Positions 36,374 through 47,104 are shown, numbered from the stretch's first letter. The stretch: 64,000 nucleotides of DNA from Prolixibacteraceae bacterium JC049 (GCA_023369685.1 SACZ01000003.1:889219-953218), one strand, 5' to 3'. Notes: generated by a model not told the origin, from the sequence alone. Made by a program: numbers and translations.

Positions 36374-37336
36374 ATGAAAACAGAAAAGGAAAAATACGAT
36401 AATTGGGAGCATGTAATTGAGTATTGGCATGGTGAAGAGGATGTTGATGTGAAAAAGCATTCCGATCCCCAATTTCAGTTTGCAGAACGTTTGGCAGATA
36501 TAAAGCCAGATGTTGAAGTACTAAAACATGTCACTTCTACAAATATAGCATGGCAACAACTGAGCAGTAAAATGGGCAGTTATCAGTTGCTACAACTTTG
36601 GTTTAAGTATGCTGCAATTGTAATCGTTTCGCTTCTTGTTGGGGCGAGTATCGTTTGGTTAAGACCTAACGAAGAGAATCTAGTCTATAACTACCTGGAA
36701 GTTCCTTTCGGACAAACAGCCAAAATTACTTTAAGTGATAGCACTCAGGTATGGCTCAATTCTGGAACGACCTTGCGCTATCCGGGTGTTTTTTCCAAAT
36801 CAGAACGAACTGTTCATGTTAAAGGAGAAGCCTACTTCGATGTAACAGAAAATAAGCAACAGCCATTTTATGTGAAAACCAAAAGAATGAATGTGCAGGT
36901 GATGGGAACATCTTTTAATGTAACCGATTTTGATAATGAACTAAATGCCGAATTGGTATTGGTTGAGGGGCAGGTAAATCTACTCACAGCTTCGGGCAAA
37001 AAAGTGAGCGAGTTAAGTCCCAATGAACGATTAGTAGTAAGCAAAAAGAAGATAGTGAAGAGCAATATCGATGCTTCGAAATATAATGCCTGGCGAGAAG
37101 GGAAACTACAATTTTCGGGTGAGACACTGGGCGAGATAGCGCCTAAGTTGGAACGATGGTATAATGTTGAAATTCGATTTAAGGATGAAGAGTTAAGAAA
37201 GGTAGTACTCTCAGGAACTTTTTTGCGCTATAAACCTTTTGGTCAGGTGCTGGAGGCACTGTCACTATTGGGGCATGTGAAATATAAAATTGAAGTAAAT
37301 ATTGATGAGAAGGATATAGTAACCATATACAAATAA
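36374..37336 (+). CDS. FecR-family anti-sigma factor of PUL 1
   Basis: This 320-residue protein has a cytoplasmic N-terminal part (about 1-75), one membrane helix (YAAIVIVSLLVGASIVWL, about 77-94) and a periplasmic FecR domain (GQTAKITLSDSTQVWLNSGT near 115, VKGEAYFDVTENKQQPFYV near 150). It ends with the C-terminal domain found in Bacteroidota FecR proteins (FSGETLGEIAPKLERWYNVE near 250). It should hold the upstream sigma factor at the membrane and receive the signal from the STN domain of the downstream SusC. Confidence 0.9.
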   Translation: MKTEKEKYDNWEHVIEYWHGEEDVDVKKHSDPQFQFAERLADIKPDVEVLKHVTSTNIAWQQLSSKMGSYQLLQLWFKYAAIVIVSLLVGASIVWLRPNEENLVYNYLEVPFGQTAKITLSDSTQVWLNSGTTLRYPGVFSKSERTVHVKGEAYFDVTENKQQPFYVKTKRMNVQVMGTSFNVTDFDNELNAELVLVEGQVNLLTASGKKVSELSPNERLVVSKKKIVKSNIDASKYNAWREGKLQFSGETLGEIAPKLERWYNVEIRFKDEELRKVVLSGTFLRYKPFGQVLEALSLLGHVKYKIEVNIDEKDIVTIYK

Positions 37337-37379
37337 TAAACCAAGCTTGCCTATGATGATAAGGGTATAAGATGAAAAA

Positions 37380-37413
37380 AAGCGATAAAAATGCGGCCAC
37401 ATTTTCATCGCTT
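37380..37413 (+). other. Hairpin between FecR and SusC genes (PUL 1)
   Basis: AAGCGAT/ATCGCTT with inner AAAATG/CATTTT forms a stem with one mismatch around CGGCCA. No T run follows. A hairpin occupies the same gap in PUL 2 (56701-56728). Confidence 0.45.
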
Positions 37414-37472
37414 CAAGATTGAAAATCAAAACCGTGTAAAACGGAATTAATTAACTAGCAAAAATCAAATGT

Positions 37473-40400
37473 ATGAAAAAAAAACGAGATTGTTGTCCGC
37501 ATTTTAGTGGATGGCTTAAATGTATCATAACTATGAAACTGATTTTAATGTTTCTGCTAATCAGTGGAATTGGCTTTGCTTCAACAGGGTACTCGCAGTC
37601 AGCTAAAGTATCATTGAAGTTTAAGAATGAATCGCTTGAGAAAGTGTTCAAAGAGATTGAGCAACAAACGGATTACTTCTTTTTATTCAACGATAAAAGC
37701 TTGAATAAGAGTGAGAAAGTTTCTGTCGATTTAAAAGATGAATCGATTGATAAAGTATTGAATACTCTACTGCAAGACAAAGGGGTGCGTTACAACTTTG
37801 TGGATCGGTATGTGGTAATTCATAAAAATACGAAGCAATCGAATGAGTTTTCGCAACAGGCTAAGCGTAAAATTACGGGAACAGTTACCGACACCAAAGG
37901 GGAATTATTACCTGGTGTTTCTGTTGTAGTGAAAGGAACTACCATTGGGGTAACTACCGATATCGATGGAAAATTCAGCTTAGAGGTTGATGCAAAAACA
38001 GTATTGCAATTCTCATTTGTAGGAATGAAAAAGCAGGATGTTTTGGTGGAAGATCAAAATGTATTGACCGTTATGTTGGAAGAAGATGCAATTGGATTGG
38101 AAGAGGTTGTTGCGGTAGGTTATGGTACTAAGTCAAGATCAAGTATGACTGGTTCAGTGGCTACCTTAGGAGATGAAGTGATTGGTCGTAAAATCAATAC
38201 AAATGCCTTTGATGCCATCCAATCTTCTATGCCGGGAGTAACAGTTACTCGTAACTCAGGAAAGGTAGGTGATGAAGGATTTAAATTAGATATCAGGGGA
38301 TTGTCGTCTATTAATGGCGGTGATGCATTGGTGATTATCGATGGAGTAACAGCAGATATGGAGCAGTTGGGATTGATCAATCCATCGGACATTATGGACA
38401 TTGCTGTACTGAAAGATGCATCAGCTGCAATTTATGGTTCGCGAGCTGCCAATGGCGTGCTATTGGTAACAACCAAAAAGGGAAACGGTAAGATGAATGT
38501 GTCGTATACCATGAACTACAGCCTAAAAACTCCTGCTCTTTATCCTAAAAGAGCTTCTACTCCCGACCATTTTAGAATGGCAGACCAAGGTTTTGTAAAC
38601 GACGGTGCCGATGAAAACTATTTCACGAAATACCGCAATATGTTGGATAAACCATTGGATAATAGTTGGGTGCCTGGTCCTTTTGCTGACACTCCGCATG
38701 TGTTGTGGGGAAATACCGATTGGATGGACATTCTATACGACGATGCATCTACTATATCACATGATTTAAGTATTTCTGGAAGTTCGAATAAAACGCAATA
38801 CTTGTTCTCATTGGGGTACCTTAAGGAAAATTCGATGTTGCAATGGGGAACCAATAATAATAAGCGCTACAATGTACGTATGAACTACAGCTACAATGTA
38901 ACCAAACAACTGAAGCTAACATCGAATATTGCTGTTGCCTTTAAAGATTTGGTTGAACCAATGCAAATTAACAGTGCAACCGGAAATGAGATGTCAAGAG
39001 CATGGTCTTCGCATGCACTTTATGCCGAAAACGGTATGTTTTACAACTTTGGTGGTTTTTGGAATCCAGCGGCTGCATTAGAGCTAGGAGGACAAAAGAG
39101 TAATAAAAAGCGAAGTGTAAACATCAACTTAAAAGCCGAATATAATTTCGATAAAGCACTGGAAGGATTGAAAGCTACAGTTGTTTATGGTATAAACGAT
39201 GTAAAGAATGTGTTTAGAGGTGCGTCAAAACAGGCTGTCCTTTCAAGTAATAAAGATGGATCTTTAACAACTGTCAGACCACGCGATGGAAAAACAACAT
39301 CGGATCGTAAGCTGTTCGAAAATACATTTAAAAACTATACTTTCCACTTAAATTATAATCGCACATTTTTCGACGATCATACCATTAATGCAATGTTCGG
39401 TATGTCACAGGAAGAAAATCTTTATCAAGACTTCAGAGCATGGCGTGATTGGCGTTCAACCGATGAATTGACAACGCTTACATTTGGAGATCCTGAATTT
39501 CAGTTTAACTCAGAGAAAGCTAACGAATGGGCTTTGCGCTCTGCATTTGCCCGATTGGAATATAGTTACAAAAATAAGTTCTCAGTGGAAGGTCTTTTCC
39601 GTCGTGACGGATCTTCACGATTTATAGATGACTATCGTTATGTGAACTTTTATAGTGTGCTAGGATACTACAACTTGCACACATTACCATTCCTGAAAGA
39701 TAACGGTGTTTTCAGTCAGCTTAAACTAAGAGCATCTTATGGAGAGTCTGGTAACCAGGGAGGAATTGGAATCTACGACTACTTACCTCGTATTGACATT
39801 GGTGGGGTTTATCCATTTGGATTAGATAATAGAAATATCCCTCGTGCAAAAACGGCCAATATGGTTAGCCTTTCACGTACATGGGAAAAGATTATTTCAC
39901 AAAACATTGGTGTCGACTTTGTAATGTTTGATGAGCATCTGTCGGGTAGTTTCGACTACTTCGTTAAGAAGAATAATAACATGCTTGTAGGGGTTGTTTA
40001 TCCTCAGGTGTTAGGAGGAAATCCTCCAGCTACAAACGATGGTAAATTGCGAACTAAAGGTTTTGAAGTATCGCTAACATGGAAAAATAAGATTGGTCAG
40101 TTCAATTATTTTGTTACCGCCAACCTACACGATTATACCAATAAGTTGGTCGACCTGGAAGGGGCAGATCCAATTGGTTCCGGTGTAATTAAATTCAAAG
40201 AAGGATATTCGTTGAATTCAATATTTGGTTACAAATGGGATGGAATTATTCAGAGTGAAAGTGAGTTGGCAGAGTACAAGAAGATGGAAGGAGTGAACGG
40301 AGCCTTAATTGTTGGAGATGCCAAATATGCTGATGTTGACGGAAATGGTAAACTATATGGATTACCTGATCCTGCAACAGGTGATAAAGGGGATTTGGTT

Positions 40401-40916
40401 CATTTAGGAGATACCAATCCAAGATACGTTTTCTCGCTTCAAATGGGTGGAGAATACAAGGGATTTGATTTCTCTGCTACTTTCTCGGGTGTTGGCGAAA
40501 GAAAAGTGCTTGTGAACAATGGTTATTTCATTCCGGGAAGAGCATTCTGGGTGCAGCCTTACGATTATTTCGTAGGGAAACAGTGGAGTCCCAATAATAC
40601 CAATGCTAAATATGCTGCTCCGTCGTTTGCATACGGAAGTGCAAGAAATGGCTGGAACTGGAGAACCAGTGACAATATGATTGAAGATGCTGCATATATC
40701 CGCTTAAGTGATATTCAGGTGGCATATACTTTCAATCCTTCCAACTTGGCTTTGCTCGATAAGTTGAATATCGAGAAGCTACGTGTTTATTTCAACGGAA
40801 AAGATTTATGGGAAACGACCAAACTGCCTAAAGGATTTAATCCGGATACAGGAATGAGTGTGACTTATCATCCATTCTCGAGATATATCGGTATGGGACT
40901 ACAAGTGGTTTTCTAA
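37473..40916 (+). CDS. SusC-like TonB-dependent outer-membrane glycan importer with STN domain (PUL 1)
   Basis: This 1147-residue protein has a late signal peptide (KLILMFLLISGIGFASTGYS, about 22-41), an STN signalling domain (VSLKFKNESLEKVFKEIEQQ, about 45-115) and a carboxypeptidase-D-like domain (ITGTVTDTKGELLPGVSVVV, about 130-205). The TonB plug follows (EEVVAVGYGTKSRSSMTGSV, with LKDASAAIYGSRAANGVLLV near 310), and then a 22-strand barrel. It would import oligosaccharides together with the SusD encoded 28 bp downstream. The STN domain fits the adjacent FecR and sigma genes. ATG 37533 is a possible internal start that would remove a 20-residue lead. Confidence 0.95.
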   Translation: MKKKRDCCPHFSGWLKCIITMKLILMFLLISGIGFASTGYSQSAKVSLKFKNESLEKVFKEIEQQTDYFFLFNDKSLNKSEKVSVDLKDESIDKVLNTLLQDKGVRYNFVDRYVVIHKNTKQSNEFSQQAKRKITGTVTDTKGELLPGVSVVVKGTTIGVTTDIDGKFSLEVDAKTVLQFSFVGMKKQDVLVEDQNVLTVMLEEDAIGLEEVVAVGYGTKSRSSMTGSVATLGDEVIGRKINTNAFDAIQSSMPGVTVTRNSGKVGDEGFKLDIRGLSSINGGDALVIIDGVTADMEQLGLINPSDIMDIAVLKDASAAIYGSRAANGVLLVTTKKGNGKMNVSYTMNYSLKTPALYPKRASTPDHFRMADQGFVNDGADENYFTKYRNMLDKPLDNSWVPGPFADTPHVLWGNTDWMDILYDDASTISHDLSISGSSNKTQYLFSLGYLKENSMLQWGTNNNKRYNVRMNYSYNVTKQLKLTSNIAVAFKDLVEPMQINSATGNEMSRAWSSHALYAENGMFYNFGGFWNPAAALELGGQKSNKKRSVNINLKAEYNFDKALEGLKATVVYGINDVKNVFRGASKQAVLSSNKDGSLTTVRPRDGKTTSDRKLFENTFKNYTFHLNYNRTFFDDHTINAMFGMSQEENLYQDFRAWRDWRSTDELTTLTFGDPEFQFNSEKANEWALRSAFARLEYSYKNKFSVEGLFRRDGSSRFIDDYRYVNFYSVLGYYNLHTLPFLKDNGVFSQLKLRASYGESGNQGGIGIYDYLPRIDIGGVYPFGLDNRNIPRAKTANMVSLSRTWEKIISQNIGVDFVMFDEHLSGSFDYFVKKNNNMLVGVVYPQVLGGNPPATNDGKLRTKGFEVSLTWKNKIGQFNYFVTANLHDYTNKLVDLEGADPIGSGVIKFKEGYSLNSIFGYKWDGIIQSESELAEYKKMEGVNGALIVGDAKYADVDGNGKLYGLPDPATGDKGDLVHLGDTNPRYVFSLQMGGEYKGFDFSATFSGVGERKVLVNNGYFIPGRAFWVQPYDYFVGKQWSPNNTNAKYAAPSFAYGSARNGWNWRTSDNMIEDAAYIRLSDIQVAYTFNPSNLALLDKLNIEKLRVYFNGKDLWETTKLPKGFNPDTGMSVTYHPFSRYIGMGLQVVF

Positions 40917-40944
40917 AATAATTGAAATATTAAAAATTGATAAG

Positions 40945-42678
40945 ATGATTAGAATTAAGAATATATTCATTGGATTGGTTATTTTAGGATTTCTTGCAGG
41001 CTGTACAGAAAGTCTTGATCGCTTTCCTTTGAACGACATGACAGAAGCTGCTTTTTTTAAGAAACCAGCAGATTTCGAGAAGTTTGCCAACTATTTTTAT
41101 ACCAGAATGCCAAGCTGGAGTTATGCCGATAATGAATCGGATATAACTAGAAGTACTGGTTTTAATGCTGTGAGTAACGGAACCAATCAGGTTCCTGATA
41201 ATGATAATTTCTGGAAAGACAGATATTCTACATTGCGTGATATCAACTACTTGTTGGATCAATGTGAAAAGTACGAGGACAAAGAATCGATTGCTAAGTA
41301 TAAAGCAGAAGCATTGTTTTTCAGAGCGTTTGAACATTTTAGATTGGTTTCCAGATATGGAGGAGTACCTGTTTCTACTAAGGTGTTAGATGTAAACTCA
41401 GAAGAGTTGTTCGCTCCCAGAAATACCCGCGACGAAGTATTTGCATTAATCATTAAAGATCTGGAAAGTGCAATTGCTGTATTGCCTACACAAAGCAATA
41501 TTTCCGATTCCGATTATGGAAGAATATCTAAAGGTGCAGCTCAGGCATTACTGGCAAGAGTATGTTTGTATGAAGGAACCTGGAAAAAATTCCGTGGAGA
41601 AGATGGAAATAGTTTGTTGCAAAAAGCACTAAAAGCTTCAGATGAGGTAATTAAAAGCAATAATTATACACTCTTTTCAAGAGAAGATCTTGGCGACGAT
41701 TGGTTTTCTTATTTGTTCACTTTGGATGATAATGTACAAACCAACCCTAAAAGCTTGAATGAAGCTATAAATAAGGAGTTCATTCTTGTGAATAAATACG
41801 ACTTCAATTTAAGAAAATCACCTGGTGCAATCTATGGAAACAGAGTTTCAAGTAGACTTTGTCCTACTAAAAAGTTGGCAGATATGTTTTTGTGTGCCGA
41901 TGGGCTTCCTGTATCTAAGTCGAACTTATTTGAAGGATATGGACAGTTGGATTCAGAATTTAAAAACCGTGATATAAGAATGAGTCACTTGTTTCAGATT
42001 CCTAAGAAACAATACTGGGGAGCTGGAGAACAGTGGGGACGTGATTGGAGTAAGCCAGAGAGTGAACTGGGTGATCCAACAACTAGTGGCGGTTGGATTT
42101 ACTTTGGCCAGGCCGATTTTGGATCGAGAACAAGTACCGGATACAATCACCATAAATTCTGCCCTTACAGCACAAAGAGTGGATTTGGTATTGATTTCCC
42201 TATTATCCGTTTGCCAGAGGTGTTACTAACATATGCCGAGGCTGCTTACGAACTTAATGGAACAATTACAGATGCTCAGTTGGATTATTCAATCAATAAA
42301 TTGAGAGATCGTGTGAATCTTCCTCATTTAACGGTTGCATTTGCCAATGCAAATGGATTAAATATGCGAGAAGAAATCAGAAGAGAGAGAACTGTTGAGT
42401 TGTACATGGAAGATTTCAGAAGCAATGACCTGAAGAGATGGTATATGGCACACCTGGAGTTGAATAAGCCAATGCGCGGAATTAAGTACACTGGTACTGA
42501 GTGGGAAACATTTCAGCATACTAAAAACATTACTATCCCAACTGATAGTGAAGGTTTTTTAGTGTTGGAAGATGAAAGTACCAGAAAATTCAATAAAGAT
42601 AAAAACTACCTGTTTCCTATACCTGCTAACCAACTGGTTGCTAATCCTAATTTAAAGCAAAATCCCGGTTGGAATTAA
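40945..42678 (+). CDS. SusD/RagB-family surface glycan-binding lipoprotein (PUL 1)
   Basis: This 577-residue protein has a lipoprotein signal (VILGFLAGC, Cys near 20), N-terminal TPR-like helices (YKAEALFFRAFEHFRLVSRYG near 115), and the typical C-terminal end (RRERTVELYMEDFRSNDLKRW, then YLFPIPANQLVANPNLKQNPGW). SusD proteins form the lid of the SusC barrel and bind the target glycan. It follows SusC by 28 bp, and a small hairpin lies after the stop codon. Confidence 0.95.
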   Translation: MIRIKNIFIGLVILGFLAGCTESLDRFPLNDMTEAAFFKKPADFEKFANYFYTRMPSWSYADNESDITRSTGFNAVSNGTNQVPDNDNFWKDRYSTLRDINYLLDQCEKYEDKESIAKYKAEALFFRAFEHFRLVSRYGGVPVSTKVLDVNSEELFAPRNTRDEVFALIIKDLESAIAVLPTQSNISDSDYGRISKGAAQALLARVCLYEGTWKKFRGEDGNSLLQKALKASDEVIKSNNYTLFSREDLGDDWFSYLFTLDDNVQTNPKSLNEAINKEFILVNKYDFNLRKSPGAIYGNRVSSRLCPTKKLADMFLCADGLPVSKSNLFEGYGQLDSEFKNRDIRMSHLFQIPKKQYWGAGEQWGRDWSKPESELGDPTTSGGWIYFGQADFGSRTSTGYNHHKFCPYSTKSGFGIDFPIIRLPEVLLTYAEAAYELNGTITDAQLDYSINKLRDRVNLPHLTVAFANANGLNMREEIRRERTVELYMEDFRSNDLKRWYMAHLELNKPMRGIKYTGTEWETFQHTKNITIPTDSEGFLVLEDESTRKFNKDKNYLFPIPANQLVANPNLKQNPGWN

Positions 42679-42714
42679 TATTGGTTTGAACTATGCAATT
42701 GTTTGGGGTATGCT

Positions 42715-42740
42715 AGAAAGTTAGTGTACCCTAACTTTTG
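42715..42740 (+). terminator. Hairpin after SusD of PUL 1
   Basis: AAAGTTAG/CTAACTTT with a six-base loop is followed by one T and then directly by the GCACGATTT operator. It probably ends most sus transcripts; the T run is short. Confidence 0.45.
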
Positions 42741-42805
42741 CACGATTTCTACACTTTTAAGCATGAAATGAGCCCGAAACCAGAGGGAGAATCGGACTAA
42801 TTTAG
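42740..42805 (+). promoter_or_regulatory. Repeat operator and weak promoter before the GH172 gene
   Basis: GCACGATTT at 42740 and the weaker GCATGAAAT at 42761 are 21 bp apart. The -7-like TAATTTAG (7 of 8) starts at 42798, 37 bp after the second copy. This would give the GH172-GH116 pair its own promoter. Confidence 0.45.
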
Positions 42806-42855
42806 TGATTGATAAACTATCCGATAATTGATCATTCATTGTAATAGCTGAAAAT

Positions 42856-44448
42856 ATGAAGAAAACGTTAGTTAGATTGATCTTGGTACAATTGCTTCTT
42901 ACTGTTATGATAAGTAGTAGTTGTGCACAAGGCAAGTATACATTCGAGTCGATTGCCAACCGATATATTAACCTGAAACAATTGGCAACAATTCCTTTGC
43001 AAGGTGAAAAAAGTGGAATGTATTCCAGTTACGACAGAAGGAGTGAGTTCAATGAAGAGTCGGGTAAATATGAAAATTGGGCTGCCAATTTCGATGGAGA
43101 TGGTTATGTTAGAAAAGATGGAGATGAGTATGTGTTAGCTACTATTGAAGGCCCCGGAGTAATAACCCGATTTTGGTCGGCTTTACCTCAAAAGGGAGAG
43201 TTGAGTATAGAAATTGACGGAAAAGAGGTATTAAGCATGCCGGCAGAACATTTTTTCGATGGCAAGCACATGCCGTTTAATTTTCCGGGTTTTGTATATA
43301 CCACTGCCAAAGGAAAGAATAATTATACGCCAATAAGTTTTCAGAGATCGTGTAAGATTAAAGCCAAAGAAAAGTGGGGGAAATTTTTTCAGATCAACTA
43401 TACCCAATTTCCTAAAGGAACAGAAGTGCCTTCATTTAAAGGATACTTCACTTTGGAGGAACAACGGATTTTAGAGTCGATACAGCACCAATTTTCAATT
43501 CAAAATATCAATTCTGGCAACAAGAGTAAAAATGAATGGGTGGAATTGTTGCCAGGCGAAGAGAAACAAATCTTTTCCAATTCGGGGAAAAATGCAATAA
43601 CCCGCATGGAGATAGATGTGAAAGGAAATGACTTTTTAGATAATTTAATTAAGAATACTGAACTCGGGATTTATTGGGATAATGCAAGCCGCCCGGCGGT
43701 TAAATGTCCGCTGGGTGCATTTTTCGGAGCATCGGTTCACGATTGCAAAAAACTGAGTGAATTTAAAGCAGTACCCGTTGGAATTGAAAATACTAAGATG
43801 TATGCCAATTGGTATATGCCTTATACTTCCAATGCAAAGGTGATGCTTAAGAATAAAAGTAACCGGAAAATTAAACTATCTGTAAAATTTGTCATAGAAC
43901 CAGTTAAGATTGAAAAGACAAACTTGACCTATTTTCATGTAAAATGGCACGATGGTCTGGAGCCTTTAGAAAAGGAGAGGTGGCCAGATCGGAAATTGCT
44001 AGATATTAAAGGAAAAGGACGTTTTTGTGGAATGATGTTAACGGTGTTGAATCCCATAAGTGGGATTGAGTACGGTTACGATTTACCAAAGTACAATGCA
44101 CAATGGTGGTGGGGCGAAGGTGATGAGAAGTTTTATGTTGATGGAGAAAAATTTCCATCTACATTCGGAACCGGAACCGAAGATTATTTTGGTTATGCAT
44201 GGGGATGGCCGGTAAGATTCAGTGCTCCATTTCATAGTCAGACATACACTACCTCCGAAGGGTTAGATGAAAACAATGCTGCTCATTTTGTAAAAAATGG
44301 AAATCGACTGGTATCTATGAATCGATTCCAGATAATGGATAATGTGCCATTTCAGCGTTCATTTTTTGCTACGCTTGAGCAATACTATCCCGACAAACGT
44401 CCTGTTCACTTTCAGACAGCATTGTATTACTACGTGAATAAACCATAG
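42856..44448 (+). CDS. GH172-family (DUF2961) glycoside hydrolase, probable lipoprotein
   Basis: This 530-residue protein has a signal sequence ending MISSSCAQG (possible lipobox Cys). It shows DUF2961 signatures: MYSSYDRRSEFNEESGKYEN near 50, GPGVITRFWSALP near 100, GIYWDNASRPAVKCPLGAFFG near 275, and GTGTEDYFGYAWGWP near 440. The family was renamed GH172 after members were shown to act on D-fructofuranose or D-arabinofuranose linkages. It lies after SusD behind its own promoter and 40 bp before GH116 paralog 2. This suggests attack on a glycan with furanose and beta-linked sugars, but the target is not proven. Confidence 0.85.
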   Translation: MKKTLVRLILVQLLLTVMISSSCAQGKYTFESIANRYINLKQLATIPLQGEKSGMYSSYDRRSEFNEESGKYENWAANFDGDGYVRKDGDEYVLATIEGPGVITRFWSALPQKGELSIEIDGKEVLSMPAEHFFDGKHMPFNFPGFVYTTAKGKNNYTPISFQRSCKIKAKEKWGKFFQINYTQFPKGTEVPSFKGYFTLEEQRILESIQHQFSIQNINSGNKSKNEWVELLPGEEKQIFSNSGKNAITRMEIDVKGNDFLDNLIKNTELGIYWDNASRPAVKCPLGAFFGASVHDCKKLSEFKAVPVGIENTKMYANWYMPYTSNAKVMLKNKSNRKIKLSVKFVIEPVKIEKTNLTYFHVKWHDGLEPLEKERWPDRKLLDIKGKGRFCGMMLTVLNPISGIEYGYDLPKYNAQWWWGEGDEKFYVDGEKFPSTFGTGTEDYFGYAWGWPVRFSAPFHSQTYTTSEGLDENNAAHFVKNGNRLVSMNRFQIMDNVPFQRSFFATLEQYYPDKRPVHFQTALYYYVNKP

Positions 44449-44488
44449 TGAGATCATAAGTTAGAATAAACATCAAAGAGAATAATCG

Positions 44489-47104
44489 ATGAGCCAAAAG
44501 TTAAGACTAAAGAGTATACTACTATCAGTTATGCTGATGGTTTTTACAGGAGGAATATTTGCTCAGAATAAATTTGGGCATATTATTTCGGAAGAGAAAG
44601 GGTTGACCAAGCAATGGAAAAAATCGTTGCTTGATAAAGGAGAGCGAAAAATATACAGGGGTGAAGAGCTAAAAACCATTGGTATGCCTGTGGGAGGAAT
44701 TGCTGCTGGTCAGCTATATGTACGTGGCGATGGATCGTTGGCTTGCTGGTGGATTGCCAATAATGCTTACAATACAGGATATGGTATCGATCATCTGTTG
44801 AACTTTGAAACAGCTCAGGGGCCTTGGAAAGTATGTTACCAGACGTTTGAGCCTTTTAGCTATTTTAAACAAGGCTTTAGTGTCGAAGTAAAAAGCAATG
44901 GGAAAACATATAAGAAAGAGTTAAATAAAACAGGTTTCGATAATATTGGGTTTATTGGAGAGTATCCCATTGCAACGGTTCTGTATGAAGATAAAGAAGA
45001 GTCGTTACCTGTTAAAATTCAGATGGAGGCTTTCTCTCCATTTATTCCATTAAAAGCCCGTGAATCAGCTAACCCGGCTACTATCTTAAAATTCAAAATA
45101 AAGAACACAAGTAGTAAAAATGCTAGTGTTAAACTTTCCGGTTACCTGCAAAATATGGTAATGGCCGACTTGAAAAAAGAGGCCAAAGGAAATATTCGTA
45201 ATCAGGTTCGATATGTAGGAGGAAAGAAAGTACTGTTTATGGATTTTGTGCCTGAGAAAGAGAGCTATGTGAATCATCCGTATTTCGGAAATATGGCATT
45301 GAGCTTAATCGATAATAATAGCGAGGTGGCTGTTGATGTTGTTGACGGAGGAAAAACGGTGGCACAAAAGAATATGGGCGATGAGCTAATAGGTAGTGTT
45401 ACCGGAGAATTGGAACTTAAAGGGAACGAAGAAAGAGAACTTACTTTCTTGTTGAGTTGGTTTTTCCCTAACCGTCCGTTGAAATATGGAGATGGTGGAA
45501 ACTGGAATAAACCAATTTTAACCAAAGGTCCTGCTCGTGGAAATATGTACGCCAACTGGTATAATTCATCTGTTGATGTAACGAAATATATTACCGATAA
45601 CTACTCTTGGCTGACTAGTGAAACATACCTGTTTCACGATAGTTGGTATAACACATCCAACTTGCCTTATTGGTTAAAACAGCGAATAATGATGCCAGTT
45701 TCAACGTTGGCGACAGAAACTTGCCAATGGTGGGCCGATGACAAATTCTGGGCATGGGAAGGCGTTGGATCTTGCGTAGGAACATGTACACATGTTTACA
45801 ATTACGAGCAAGCAATAGCCCGATTGTTCCCGGAGTTGGAACGTAATATCCGAGAAAAAACCGATTTGGGAACTTCATACAATAAAAATGGATCAATTGA
45901 GGCCAGAAATGGTTGGGGTAGCGTATTGTTAGATGGTCATATCGGAGCTATTTTAAAGTCGTATCGCGAATATCTAATGTCGAAGAATCGATTCTTCTTA
46001 TCTCGTAACTGGGAGAAAATAAAAAAAGCAATGCAGTATGTTCTCGATCAGGATGGCGACTTGAATGGCTTGATTGAGAGAAAGCAATCCAATACATATG
46101 ACATTAGTTTTATGGGGCCCAACACATATGTAGGTGGATTATATCTGGCAGCTCTTAAAGCGTGTGCTCAAATGGCAATTGAAATGGGTGATAGTGGTTT
46201 TGCCAATCACTGTAATACAATTTTTCAACGAGGAAGTGAGCTTTCTGTTCAACGCCTATGGAATGGACACTATTTCAAACAGGAAGTCGACCTGGCAATC
46301 CATCCGAAATTTCAGTATGCCAATGGTTGTTTAAGTGATCAAATGTTTGGTCAAACCTGGGCACACCAGTTGAATTTAGGGTATATCTATCCCGAAGATA
46401 AAGTAGAAGCTACGTTGAACTCTATTTGGAAATACAACTGGACAATGGATGTAGGTCCACATACTAAGAAGTTTGTTCCGGAACGATATTATGCCAATGA
46501 TGGAGAACCTGGACTTCTAAATTGCACCTGGCCAATAAGTGAGCACTTGAATGAAGATGCTGTTCGCTACCGAAACGAGGTGTGGACCGGAATTGAATAT
46601 CAGGTGGCAACTAACATGATTTACGATGGGATGCTGGAAGAAGGACTATCTATTATAAAAGGAATTCACGAGCGTTATCGTCCGGAGAAGCACAATCCGT
46701 GGAACGAAATTGAGTGTGGTGACCACTATGCACGTGCTTTGGCTTCATGGGGAATTCTTATTGCTTTAGAAGATTACTTCTACAACGGGCCAAAAGGAAT
46801 AATGACTTTTGCGCCTAAGGTAAATCAAAATAACTTCAATGGCTTCTTTACTGCAGCAGAAGGATGGGGGAATATTTCTCAAAAACGCAAAGGAAGTCGT
46901 CAGGTAAATACCATTGAAGTAGTAAATGGAGGATTGTTCCTGACTAAAGTAACGGTCGATGTACTTAAGGGTAATAAAGCCGAAGTAACATTGAACGGGA
47001 AAAAAGTAGAGGCAAAAACAAGCTTCAATAACGGAGAGGTAACTGTTGAATTACCTCAGCTGAATTTAATCCAAGGCGATAAACTTGTAGTAAGCATAAA
47101 GTAG
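44489..47104 (+). CDS. GH116-family glycoside hydrolase, secreted, paralog 2
   Basis: This 871-residue protein has a signal peptide (VFTGGIFA/QNKFG). It is very similar to paralog 1 at 32893 from end to end, for example sharing IGMPVGGIAAGQLYVRGDGS and ending in GDKLVVSIK against GDKLTVLIQ. Candidate catalytic residues are the Glu in AWEGVGSCVGTCTHVYNYEQ and the Asp in QSNTYDISFMGPNTYVGG. It forms a pair with GH172 (40-bp gap). The two paralogs look like a fairly recent duplication, now on either side of the sigma-FecR-SusC-SusD genes. Confidence 0.85.
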   Translation: MSQKLRLKSILLSVMLMVFTGGIFAQNKFGHIISEEKGLTKQWKKSLLDKGERKIYRGEELKTIGMPVGGIAAGQLYVRGDGSLACWWIANNAYNTGYGIDHLLNFETAQGPWKVCYQTFEPFSYFKQGFSVEVKSNGKTYKKELNKTGFDNIGFIGEYPIATVLYEDKEESLPVKIQMEAFSPFIPLKARESANPATILKFKIKNTSSKNASVKLSGYLQNMVMADLKKEAKGNIRNQVRYVGGKKVLFMDFVPEKESYVNHPYFGNMALSLIDNNSEVAVDVVDGGKTVAQKNMGDELIGSVTGELELKGNEERELTFLLSWFFPNRPLKYGDGGNWNKPILTKGPARGNMYANWYNSSVDVTKYITDNYSWLTSETYLFHDSWYNTSNLPYWLKQRIMMPVSTLATETCQWWADDKFWAWEGVGSCVGTCTHVYNYEQAIARLFPELERNIREKTDLGTSYNKNGSIEARNGWGSVLLDGHIGAILKSYREYLMSKNRFFLSRNWEKIKKAMQYVLDQDGDLNGLIERKQSNTYDISFMGPNTYVGGLYLAALKACAQMAIEMGDSGFANHCNTIFQRGSELSVQRLWNGHYFKQEVDLAIHPKFQYANGCLSDQMFGQTWAHQLNLGYIYPEDKVEATLNSIWKYNWTMDVGPHTKKFVPERYYANDGEPGLLNCTWPISEHLNEDAVRYRNEVWTGIEYQVATNMIYDGMLEEGLSIIKGIHERYRPEKHNPWNEIECGDHYARALASWGILIALEDYFYNGPKGIMTFAPKVNQNNFNGFFTAAEGWGNISQKRKGSRQVNTIEVVNGGLFLTKVTVDVLKGNKAEVTLNGKKVEAKTSFNNGEVTVELPQLNLIQGDKLVVSIK